Of a stretch of 64,000 nucleotides of DNA, positions 43,555 to 51,434 are shown piece after piece. Every line of letters starts with the position of its first letter. The first letter of the stretch is position 1. The notes beneath the pieces are model-generated. The model had not been told where the DNA came from and searched no databases. It saw only the letters and a program-made list of their open reading frames with translations. Source of the DNA: Poritiphilus sp965212595 (GTDB lineage: Bacteria; Bacteroidota; Bacteroidia; Flavobacteriales; Flavobacteriaceae); NCBI GenBank assembly GCA_965212595.1, contig CBDBVE010000021.1, positions 61,654 to 125,653 of the forward strand, given 5' to 3'. Both the position numbers and the translations under genes were made by a program.

Positions 43555-43629
43555 TGGGCCCTACTGGATTCGAACCAGTGACCCCCTGCTTGTAAGGCAG
43601 GTGCTCTGAACCAACTGAGCTAAGAGCCC
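43555..43629 (-). tRNA. tRNA-Val(TAC)
   Basis: Cloverleaf of 75 nt: acceptor GGGCTCT/AGGGCCC with one wobble pair, D-arm GCTC...GAGC, anticodon stem CCTGC/GCAGG with anticodon TAC in loop CTTACAA, T-arm ACTGG TTCGAAT CCAGT. No CCA is encoded. Confidence 0.95.
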
Positions 43630-43660
43630 CTATATTTCCCTGTCATAAATTAAGGGAGTG

Positions 43661-43695
43661 CAAATATAGGATAGTTTTTTTATTAGTCGAAACAA
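43661..43695 (-). promoter_or_regulatory. Promoter of tRNA-Val(TAC)
   Basis: On the minus strand TATATTTG (43661-43668) with TTG (43693-43695) 24 bases upstream. This fits the Bacteroidota form with a slightly long spacer. It lies about 30 bases before the tRNA. Confidence 0.65.
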
Positions 43696-43719
43696 AAAAC
43701 GCAAAAAATAAGGCGGTCG

Positions 43720-44931
43720 CTATAGCACCTCAGCCACCGTAAAAGTACTCCCTCCTACATAGATAAAATCTAAAGGTGTCGCCTTGGTAAGTGCGGCCTC
43801 AAAAGCTTCGTTTACAGAACTGTACTGTTCCCCCGTAAACCCCTGTTCTCTTGCCTTGGCTGTCAATACTCCGGCATCAAGGCCTCTTCGAATATCTGGC
43901 CTGCAAAAATAATAGCTGGAGTTCTTTGGAAATAACGGGAGTATCAGATCTAAGTTCTTGTCTTCTACAAAGCCGAGAACCACATGTAAGATCTCAAAAT
44001 CCTGCTTGGCTATCTGCTCTAAGACCAGTGCAATTCCCTCACTGTTGTGAGCAGTATCGCAAACTACTTTCGGCGACTCTTGAAGCACTTGCCATCTGCC
44101 CATTAAACCGGTATTTTCCTCTACACTTGCAAGTCCGCTTATTATTTGTTCTTCGTTTACTTCAAAACCTTCCAGCATTTTAAGTGTGGCTATTACCCCT
44201 TTAATGTTCCGCTTTTGATAATTTCCAAGGAGTGAGGTCTTAAAATCTTTTTGATCTTCTTCGCTGGCAAAGACAATTTGGGCGTTCCGCTCATTTGCCA
44301 CCTCCTCAAACAAATGTGCAATTTCTTCTTGTTTTTCGCTTATTACCACAGGAACTTCGGCCTTTATGATGCCTGCCTTCTCCATGGTTATCTTTTCCAG
44401 AGTATTGCCTAGCAAATCTGTATGATCCATCCCTATATTGGTAATCAAAGAGACTTCAGGAATAACAATATTTGTAGCGTCTAAACGTCCGCCAAGGCCT
44501 ACCTCAATTATTGCGATATCTACTTCATTTTCTAAAAAGAAGTAGAACGCCATACCCACGGTCATTTCAAAAAAGGAAAGTCCATTGGAGGCCAGGAAGG
44601 CCTGGTATTTGGCAATAAAATCAACAACGAATGCCTCGCTTATGGTCTGACCGTTTATTTTAATCCGCTCTCTGAAGTCCTTTAGATGCGGGGATGTATA
44701 AAGTCCAACCTTATATCCTGCTTCCTGCAGAATTGAAGCCAGCATGTGACTACTAGAGCCTTTGCCGTTTGTGCCAGCAACGTGAATGCTCTTGAAGTGT
44801 TTATGAGGGTCTCCTAAATGCTCAGAAAAAGAGGTAATTTTATCTAGTTTGGCATTAAGGGCTTTTGGTCCTTTTAGCTGGTACATTGGAAGTTGCGCGA
44901 ACATCCAATCCAAGGTTTCCTGATAGGTCAT
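43720..44931 (-). CDS. folC: Folylpolyglutamate synthase/dihydrofolate synthase
   Basis: This 403-residue Mur-ligase-family enzyme joins glutamate to dihydropteroate and to folates. ATP site VAGTNGKGSSSHML, KITMEKAGIIK and later CDTAHNSEGIALVLEQ are characteristic. The length matches bifunctional FolC. It is the last gene of a minus-strand run beginning with the TonB-like gene, 31 bases upstream. Confidence 0.94.
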   Translation of the reverse strand: MTYQETLDWMFAQLPMYQLKGPKALNAKLDKITSFSEHLGDPHKHFKSIHVAGTNGKGSSSHMLASILQEAGYKVGLYTSPHLKDFRERIKINGQTISEAFVVDFIAKYQAFLASNGLSFFEMTVGMAFYFFLENEVDIAIIEVGLGGRLDATNIVIPEVSLITNIGMDHTDLLGNTLEKITMEKAGIIKAEVPVVISEKQEEIAHLFEEVANERNAQIVFASEEDQKDFKTSLLGNYQKRNIKGVIATLKMLEGFEVNEEQIISGLASVEENTGLMGRWQVLQESPKVVCDTAHNSEGIALVLEQIAKQDFEILHVVLGFVEDKNLDLILPLFPKNSSYYFCRPDIRRGLDAGVLTAKAREQGFTGEQYSSVNEAFEAALTKATPLDFIYVGGSTFTVAEVL

Positions 44932-44962
44932 GCAGTACCGATTGAAGTTGCAAAGTTACGAC

Positions 44963-45862
44963 CTATTCTCCCAATTTAAAATTCACAACTACGAAACCTA
45001 CCTGCTGATTGGGAGCTTTTGAATCTAAGTTCCATTTGTGAAGCAAGGCAGTTTTCCGGGCAGGATCGAGCAGACAAGGGTCGTTGTTTGTTGTACCCTT
45101 AACCCCAGGTGTAGCCTTAATAACTTTTCCATTTCTGTCTACCACTATTCTTACCACAACACGACCTTCCTGATTACAGTCTTGCTGAACTTTGCCTTTA
45201 CTTACCAAAGACCTTCCATTAAGTCCGTAACCGCCTGTACCGCTTCCAGACCCAGGGGTCCCATAATAACTGGTTGCATAAGGGTCGCCACCAGGTTGGC
45301 CTTTGTCTCCCGGACTGTTATCGTCACCTTCGCTACCCGTGGCTGTACCATCAGATTTGTTAAGGCCACCCATTAGGGCATCGAGTTTTTTCTTTTTCGC
45401 TTCACGCTCCTGCCTGGCTCGTTCTTCTGCTTCACGCTTTTCTCTTTCCTTGCGTTCAGCTTCGGCTTTGGCTTTTTTTGCAGCCTCTTCTGCTTTGCGT
45501 TTTGCTGCTTGTTGTTGTTTTATTTTGATAGACTCTTCCGTCTCCTGCGTCAACACCTTTTCTGATGGAGCCTCGGTAAACTCCTCTTGGGCTACTTCCT
45601 CTGGTGGTGTCGCTTCCTTTTCTTCAACCACTTCTTCTTCCACGATCTCCTTGGTAGGTGTGGGCTGTGATCTTATTTTTTCCTTTGGCTGCTGATTTCC
45701 CATACCCACATCCATAGAACCAAAATTCACTGTAATCCCGTTTTCTATGGGTGGATCCAAATAGGTAAGGCCTATATAAAAAAGCAAAAGCAGAAGTACA
45801 CTTAACAGAGCTGTTGTAAGTGTAAAAGATTTTTTCTTGTGTCTCGTGTCTAAGAAAGGCAT
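44963..45862 (-). CDS. TonB-like energy transducer
   Basis: 299 residues. One N-terminal membrane helix (TTALLSVLLLLLFYIGLTYL), a long charged linker rich in Glu, Lys and Ala with a likely coiled coil (about 110-165), a Gly/Ser-rich stretch, and a C-terminal TonB-type domain (GRVVVRIVVDRNGKVIKATPG). It would couple the ExbB/ExbD proton channel to outer-membrane transporters. It overlaps the exbD stop (TAATG). The exbD gene before it is broken. Confidence 0.85.
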   Translation of the reverse strand: MPFLDTRHKKKSFTLTTALLSVLLLLLFYIGLTYLDPPIENGITVNFGSMDVGMGNQQPKEKIRSQPTPTKEIVEEEVVEEKEATPPEEVAQEEFTEAPSEKVLTQETEESIKIKQQQAAKRKAEEAAKKAKAEAERKEREKREAEERARQEREAKKKKLDALMGGLNKSDGTATGSEGDDNSPGDKGQPGGDPYATSYYGTPGSGSGTGGYGLNGRSLVSKGKVQQDCNQEGRVVVRIVVDRNGKVIKATPGVKGTTNNDPCLLDPARKTALLHKWNLDSKAPNQQVGFVVVNFKLGE

Positions 45863-46250
45863 TAATTTGGTCGCACCGCCAAAATTACCTTGTAACTATT
45901 CCTATTGGCAATATCCATAACGTTTACTGCTTCTTTGATAGCAACGCTTTCTTCCGCCCTAAGAATAATTGTGGGTTTATCCTGGCCCTCAAGTGCTTTT
46001 TTTAGTTCAATTTCAATGTATTCTCCGTTAATTCGCTCATTATTCACAAAATATTCCAGGTTCCTATTTATAGTAACTGAAACATTTTGAGTATTCGTAG
46101 ACTTTCCCTTGGCTTTAGGAAGCAGGAGGTCTAAGGCATTGGGTGAATTGGCTGTTAAGCATAAAGAAAATCATCAATAACAAAAACGATATCCGTCATT
46201 GAAGACATGCTAAATTCAGGACTTACTTTATTTCTTCCTTTCAATTTCAT
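45862..46250 (-). pseudogene. ExbD/TolR-type biopolymer transport protein, two insertions
   Basis: From ATG 46250 the frame reads MKLKGRNKVSPEFSMSSMTDIVF, with the conserved membrane Asp, then fails. Removing one G (46181) and one A (46155 or 46156) restores LLMIFFMLTANSPNALDLLLPKAKGKS and joins the intact C-terminal half ending at 45862. Both extra bases flank the membrane helix. The ATG overlaps the exbB stop. If the sequence is right, no full ExbD is made. Confidence 0.85.
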
Positions 46251-46954
46251 ATTACAGTGCTTAAACCGGTTCGTTCAACAAGGTCTAAGAACTCCACAGC
46301 ATTGGCTTCCATCTTATGCACGACCTTATCCGTTCGGTTCACTAAATGGTTGTAGCCCATATAGGCAATAATACCTACCACCAGGCCTGCTACAGTAGTT
46401 GTCATCGCGGTGTAAATACCAGAGGCCAAAGCGCCCATCTCGGCCTGCCCGCCACTACTGGCCATTTGGTGAAATGCCAAAATCATACCAATTACGGTGC
46501 CCAAGAAACCAATCATAGGAGCCGCTCCGGCGACTGTAGCAAGAATGCTGACATTTTTCTCTAATTTATATACTTCCAGGGTTCCGGCGTTTTCAATAGC
46601 GGTATTAATATCGTCTAAGGGTTTACCTATTCTCGACACTCCTTTTTCCGTTAATCTCGCCACTGGTGAATCTGTCTGAGCGCATAAAATTTTTGCCGCC
46701 TCCAGTTTGCCGTTCATGACGTGATCCCTGATCTGGTTCATAAAGTTCTTATCTATCTTCGAGGCTGCTTTTATGGCTAGCAGACGCTCAAAATAAATAT
46801 AGAGCGCAACTGCAAGCATAGCGAATAACACCGAAATGATCACGATGCTACCGGTGCCTCCATTAAAAATCAGGTCAATTACGGAAAGAGTCTTTTCCTC
46901 TGAAGCGATCTCACCAAGCTGTGACTCGTCCACGAGATCTTGTAACAATGCCAT
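46247..46954 (-). CDS. MotA/TolQ/ExbB-type proton channel protein
   Basis: 235 residues. It has three hydrophobic segments and the core region APMIGFLGTVIGMILAFHQMASSGGQAEMGALASGIYTAMTTTVAGLVVGIIAYMGYN. It forms the proton channel with ExbD-type proteins and energises the TonB partner encoded downstream. The gene overlaps exbD by three bases. Confidence 0.93.
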   Translation of the reverse strand: MALLQDLVDESQLGEIASEEKTLSVIDLIFNGGTGSIVIISVLFAMLAVALYIYFERLLAIKAASKIDKNFMNQIRDHVMNGKLEAAKILCAQTDSPVARLTEKGVSRIGKPLDDINTAIENAGTLEVYKLEKNVSILATVAGAAPMIGFLGTVIGMILAFHQMASSGGQAEMGALASGIYTAMTTTVAGLVVGIIAYMGYNHLVNRTDKVVHKMEANAVEFLDLVERTGLSTVI

Positions 46955-47010
46955 ATGTTTTCTCGGTTTAAGTTGCCTTTATAACGGTATTTTATCGATA
47001 AAAGTATGTC

Positions 47011-48402
47011 TTATTGAAGGAAATATCTAAAGGCAATAAAACAGGCTGCACCGGCAATAAAACCAAGAAAGGCCAGCCAGGTTATTTTACGCAAGTACCA
47101 GAAAAAGTCAATTTTTTCCATTCCCATTGCAACAACCCCAGCTGCCGAGCCTATAATAAGCATACTACCACCTGTTCCGGCGGAATACGCTATAAAATGC
47201 CAAAGCGGGTTATCCATTGGCTCAGAGAACATTCCTAAACTTGCAGCCACCAAAGGAACATTATCAATTACAGCCGATGCCAAGCCTAAAAAGATTACCA
47301 CCAGGTCGGAAACCGCAGTTCCTGCCAATTCAGTACCCGCCAAAGGGGTGGCGACTTTTAGCCAATCTGCAAAGCCAAAGAGCATCCCAAGGGATTCCAG
47401 GGCAGCCACCGCCATTAAAATACCGAGAAAGAAAAGAATACTGGGTAATTCAATCTTTGATAAGGCACTGTGAACCGGACTGTGATGCGCGTGTGCGTCA
47501 CTCTCTCCATCTACCGTGGATATACTAAACTTTCTATTGCTATAAATTTCCGCGAAGGTTGCTACGACTGCCAAAGACAGCATCATACCTACATATGGTG
47601 GTAAATGAGTAACAGTCTTGAAAACAGGAACAAAAACTATGGCACTGAGACCTAAATATAACATTGTAGGCCCATATTTGTGTTGGCTGTTATTATCATC
47701 CTCTGCCTGGTCTATTTTTCCCTTGAAGGCCGGCAAATAAGAAGCTATAAAGGCAGGAATTAGCATACAAACAAGCGAAGGAACAAGCAGGTAGCCGATA
47801 AGCTTAAGGGTTGAAACTTTGTTGCCAATCCATAGCATTGTGGTAGTAACATCGCCAATTGGTGACCATGCGCCTCCTGCATTGGCCGCTACTACAATAA
47901 GACCGGCATACCACAATCTGTCTTCTCTTTTCTTAACGATCTTTTGAAGAATTGAAATGAGTACGATGGTTGCTGTAAGATTGTCTATAATTGCAGAAAG
48001 TATAAAAGCAAGAAAAGAAAAAATCCAAAGGATCTTTCGCTTACTGCGGGTCCTAACAAATGTCTTGATTGTTGCAAACCCATTGAAATAGTCAATAATT
48101 TCTACAATGGTCATCGCTCCAAGCAGGAAAACTAGTATTTCCGATGTTTTCCCAAGATGGTGGAGTAGCGTTTCTTCTAACAGATGCATCCTCGATTCAT
48201 GCTGAAGGGCTTCATATCCTTCAACCAACCCATGTTTCGAAGAATCAAACCAACTTGTAAAACCATCTACATTAAATGCCATTAGTGCCCACAATACTGC
48301 CATCATCGCTAATGCAGGTATGAGCTTGTCTACTTTAAGTGTGTGTTCCAGGGTAATTGCCAGATATCCCAGCGCAAAAATGACAATAAGAAGCGTTTCC
48401 AT
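47011..48402 (-). CDS. nhaD: NhaD-type sodium/proton antiporter
   Basis: This 463-residue membrane protein of the ion-transporter superfamily has about 12 helices. LSAIIDNLTATIVLISIL and NAGGAWSPIGDVTTTMLW are the two NhaD-like discontinuous segments, and SAVIDNVPLVAASLGMF lies near the end. It exports sodium in exchange for protons, in keeping with a marine habitat. It lies between the dehydrogenase and exbB on the same strand. Confidence 0.92.
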   Translation of the reverse strand: METLLIVIFALGYLAITLEHTLKVDKLIPALAMMAVLWALMAFNVDGFTSWFDSSKHGLVEGYEALQHESRMHLLEETLLHHLGKTSEILVFLLGAMTIVEIIDYFNGFATIKTFVRTRSKRKILWIFSFLAFILSAIIDNLTATIVLISILQKIVKKREDRLWYAGLIVVAANAGGAWSPIGDVTTTMLWIGNKVSTLKLIGYLLVPSLVCMLIPAFIASYLPAFKGKIDQAEDDNNSQHKYGPTMLYLGLSAIVFVPVFKTVTHLPPYVGMMLSLAVVATFAEIYSNRKFSISTVDGESDAHAHHSPVHSALSKIELPSILFFLGILMAVAALESLGMLFGFADWLKVATPLAGTELAGTAVSDLVVIFLGLASAVIDNVPLVAASLGMFSEPMDNPLWHFIAYSAGTGGSMLIIGSAAGVVAMGMEKIDFFWYLRKITWLAFLGFIAGAACFIAFRYFLQ

Positions 48403-48417
48403 ATTCTAGTGGTTGGT

Positions 48418-49650
48418 TTAAATTAACTGTTTCAATGCTATCTCAAATGCAGTCTTACTAATATTGGTCTTAGACGCATTTTGCTTAAAGATATTCAAAA
48501 TTGCTTTTCGAATGGTATTTGAGGTATCATTAAATATCATTTCGTCTTCTATGCCAACTCTTCTTTCCATAAAATAGGCAAAAACACGAGCCATACCACA
48601 GTTAGAAATGAAGTCGGGGATTAGGCTAACGCGCTCATCGGTATACTCCATAATAGGTCCAAAGAATATTTCTTTGTCAGCAAAAGGAACATTTGCTCCA
48701 CAAGAAATTACTTCCAGGCCTGTGTCTATCATGGTGGAAATTTGCTCCTTCGTAATTAATCGGGAAGCCGCACAAGGTGCAAAAATCTCGGTCGGTAAAT
48801 TCCAAATTCTTTCATTCATTTCAGCAAAGGGAATCATCTGATTTCCATCGGCGATCAAGGTGTTTCCTTTTTTATGAAGAAAGAAGGTTTTTATTTCATC
48901 AAAAGAGAATCCATCTTCATTGATAACCCCGCCTTCCCGGTCTATGATACCAACGATCTTGGCTCCCATTTGGGTCAGATAAAAGGCAGCGGCAGCTCCC
49001 ACATTACCAAAGCCCTGTACTATGGCCCTTTTGCCAATAACCGAGCCTCCGAAAATATCGTAGTAGTGCTTAATAGCCTCAGCCACGCCAAAGCCGGTAA
49101 TCATATCAGCTACAGTATATTTATTTTTGATGTTTGGTGAGTAGGTTTCACTTTCCAAAACCTTGATCACCCCCAACCTAAGTTGTCCGATCCGATTTAT
49201 TTTATCGGCTTCTGTGGGTTTGAAATGGCCGTTAAAGACGCCTTCCTGCGGATGCCAGACACCTGCATCTTCTGTAATTGGGATTACTTCATGGATCTCG
49301 TCTACATTAAGATCTCCACCTGTTCCATAATAACTCTTTAGTAAAGGTGAGACAGCGCGATACCATCGCTCCAGAACTCCTTTTTTTCTTGGGTCATTTG
49401 GATTGAAGTTGATCCCTGATTTAGCTCCTCCGATGGGTGGGCCTGAAACCGTAAATTTTACTTCCATAGTTTTGGCCAGGGACAAAACCTCATTCATATC
49501 AAGGCCCTCACGCATTCTGGTACCTCCGCCGGCAGCCCCTCCCCGTAAGGAATTAATAACGGTCCATCCTTCGGCCTCAGTTTCGGGATCTTTCCAGTTA
49601 AATACAATCTCAGGTGCTTTATTCTCGTATTTCTTAAGTAGTTCTTTCAT
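48418..49650 (-). CDS. Glu/Leu/Phe/Val-type amino acid dehydrogenase
   Basis: This 410-residue enzyme has the substrate domain with catalytic Lys in GGAKSGINFNP and GTGGDLNVDEI. The Rossmann part starts IVQGFGNVGAAAAFYL. It oxidises an amino acid such as glutamate with NAD(P) to a 2-oxo acid and ammonia. The substrate cannot be fixed from sequence alone; location near gltBD favours glutamate. First gene of the minus-strand run with nhaD. Confidence 0.9.
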   Translation of the reverse strand: MKELLKKYENKAPEIVFNWKDPETEAEGWTVINSLRGGAAGGGTRMREGLDMNEVLSLAKTMEVKFTVSGPPIGGAKSGINFNPNDPRKKGVLERWYRAVSPLLKSYYGTGGDLNVDEIHEVIPITEDAGVWHPQEGVFNGHFKPTEADKINRIGQLRLGVIKVLESETYSPNIKNKYTVADMITGFGVAEAIKHYYDIFGGSVIGKRAIVQGFGNVGAAAAFYLTQMGAKIVGIIDREGGVINEDGFSFDEIKTFFLHKKGNTLIADGNQMIPFAEMNERIWNLPTEIFAPCAASRLITKEQISTMIDTGLEVISCGANVPFADKEIFFGPIMEYTDERVSLIPDFISNCGMARVFAYFMERRVGIEDEMIFNDTSNTIRKAILNIFKQNASKTNISKTAFEIALKQLI

Positions 49651-49906
49651 ACAATTGATTCTAATTATGTGACATTTACAACTAAGTTCATAGCCTATTT
49701 TGGTGAGAAATTTAAACGAATTTTATCCCCCTGGGGGGTTAGTGTTGCCTCATAATTTTAAGATTAAATCAATTGTGGCCAAAAGGCCCGGACAAAGATA
49801 AAAATATTGCTTAGGTTTTAAAGGTTTCTAGCCTTAGTCCTACGCTCTAATTACAAAAAGTATATGAAATTAGCATTATTGTATTCTTAAGTCATGGACA
49901 ATATCA
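49651..49906. other. Divergent intergenic region
   Basis: The start of the region between the dehydrogenase and the acyl-CoA dehydrogenase gene. Apart from the promoter given separately at its end, I see no tRNA, repeat or structured RNA. Confidence 0.4.
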
Positions 49907-49937
49907 TTGAATATTTTCCAATATAGCCGTATATTTG
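49907..49937 (+). promoter_or_regulatory. Promoter of the acyl-CoA dehydrogenase gene
   Basis: TTG at 49907-49909 and TATATTTG at 49930-49937 are separated by 20 bases, an exact fit to the Bacteroidota TTG-N(17-23)-TAnnTTTG pattern. The start codon follows 28 bases later. Confidence 0.85.
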
Positions 49938-49965
49938 AGCCTGTTTTTTAAATTATTCTAATCAA

Positions 49966-51108
49966 ATGGATTTTACTTTAACAGAAGAGCAATTAATGAT
50001 ACAACAGGCGGCGCGAGATTTCGCACAAGCCGAACTTCTTCCCGGTGTGGTAGAACGAGACGATGCCCAGGAATTTCCTGCTGAGCAGGTAAAGCAGATG
50101 GGAGAACTTGGATTTTTAGGGATGATGGTAGATCCAAAATACGGCGGAAGTGGTCTTGATACCCTTTCATACGTTTTGGCCATGGAGGAGCTTTCTAAAG
50201 TAGATGCATCGGCATCGGTCATAGTTTCCGTAAACAACTCCTTGGTTTGCTGGGGATTAGAAACCCATGGAACCGAAGAACAGAAAGAAAAATATCTAAC
50301 TAAACTAACTTCTGGTGAGTCTATTGGTGCCTTCTGTCTCTCCGAGCCCGAAGCTGGCAGTGATGCCACTTCTCAAAAAACTACAGCTATTGACCACGGG
50401 GATTACTACATCTTAAATGGCACAAAAAACTGGATCACCAATGGCGGAAGTGCTACCTATTACTTGGTAATTGCACAGACCGATGTTGAAAAAGGACATC
50501 GCGGCATTAACGCTTTGATCCTCGAAAAAGGGATGGAGGGCTTTGAGATCGGGCCTAAAGAAAATAAGCTTGGGATCCGGGGAAGCGATACACATACCTT
50601 ACTCTTTAACGATGTTAAGGTTCCTAAAGCCAATCGGATCGGTGCCGATGGTTTTGGGTTTAAATTCGCAATGAAAACACTTGCTGGCGGTCGTATTGGT
50701 ATTGCAGCTCAAGCACTGGGAATAGCGGCCGGAGCCTATGAATTGGCCAAAAAATACGCCAGGGAACGCAAAGCCTTTGGCACCGAAATTGGAAACCATC
50801 AGGCCATTGCTTTCAAGTTGGCCGATATGCATACACAAATACAGGCGGCCAGGCATCTGGTATACAAAGCCGCCTGGGATAAAGATCAGGGTCACAACTA
50901 TGATCTGTCTGGCGCAATGGCAAAATTATATGCTTCAGAAGTAGCCATGAACACCACTGTAGAAGCAGTTCAAATTCATGGCGGAAATGGTTTCGTTAAA
51001 GATTATCACGTGGAGCGCATGATGCGTGATGCCAAGATCACTCAAATCTACGAGGGAACTTCAGAAATCCAGAAAATCGTAATTTCCAGGAGCATTCTAA
51101 AGAATTAG
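49966..51108 (+). CDS. Acyl-CoA dehydrogenase
   Basis: This 380-residue flavoprotein of the short/medium-chain type has the N-terminal helical domain, ESIGAFCLSEPEAGSDATS, the central beta-domain with NGTKNWITNG, and the catalytic Glu363 in QIYEGTSEIQKIVIS. It does the first oxidation step of fatty acid or branched-chain acyl-CoA breakdown. The chain length preference is not readable. It is alone on its strand. Confidence 0.94.
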   Translation: MDFTLTEEQLMIQQAARDFAQAELLPGVVERDDAQEFPAEQVKQMGELGFLGMMVDPKYGGSGLDTLSYVLAMEELSKVDASASVIVSVNNSLVCWGLETHGTEEQKEKYLTKLTSGESIGAFCLSEPEAGSDATSQKTTAIDHGDYYILNGTKNWITNGGSATYYLVIAQTDVEKGHRGINALILEKGMEGFEIGPKENKLGIRGSDTHTLLFNDVKVPKANRIGADGFGFKFAMKTLAGGRIGIAAQALGIAAGAYELAKKYARERKAFGTEIGNHQAIAFKLADMHTQIQAARHLVYKAAWDKDQGHNYDLSGAMAKLYASEVAMNTTVEAVQIHGGNGFVKDYHVERMMRDAKITQIYEGTSEIQKIVISRSILKN

Positions 51109-51409
51109 GATCGCTTACCACATCTTCTTTACAATCACCCCATCAAATTGAGGGGTTATATCTGTGTATTTTGTAATTTTTATACAGCCGAGCCCTGTTT
51201 CAAGGCCTTTTTTTCCTCAGAAAGCAAAGTTTAAAGAAGAGACCCCCTAATTTCTTAAGGAAATCATTTCTTCGACACTTCATTTTATCAATATCCCAAT
51301 GAAATAACTGCAATATTTTCAAATTACATTTTTTTTAACCTTAGATTGTCAACGCTAAATATTTTATATGATATCTCTGAAAACCATAAATTATTCTTAT
51401 GCAAAATGA
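51109..51409. other. Intergenic before gltB
   Basis: About 300 bases. A weak hairpin ACCCC/GGGGT near 51140-51160 after the acyl-CoA dehydrogenase gene may end its transcript. I find no other gene or strong motif. Confidence 0.4.
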
Positions 51410-51417
51410 TATTTTTG
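51410..51417 (+). promoter_or_regulatory. Putative -7 box of gltB
   Basis: TATTTTTG matches TAnnTTTG and lies 18 bases before the gltB start. No clear -33 TTG is seen. Confidence 0.5.
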
Positions 51418-51434
51418 AGTAAATACCATAATTT

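Noticed and set aside
41948..43629. An integrated element with tRNA att sites between the two tRNA-Val genes
   Set aside because: The tRNAs differ in anticodon and acceptor, no integrase is present, and the 1.6-kb stretch holds only DinB and cupin genes. A tandem duplication explains the likeness better.
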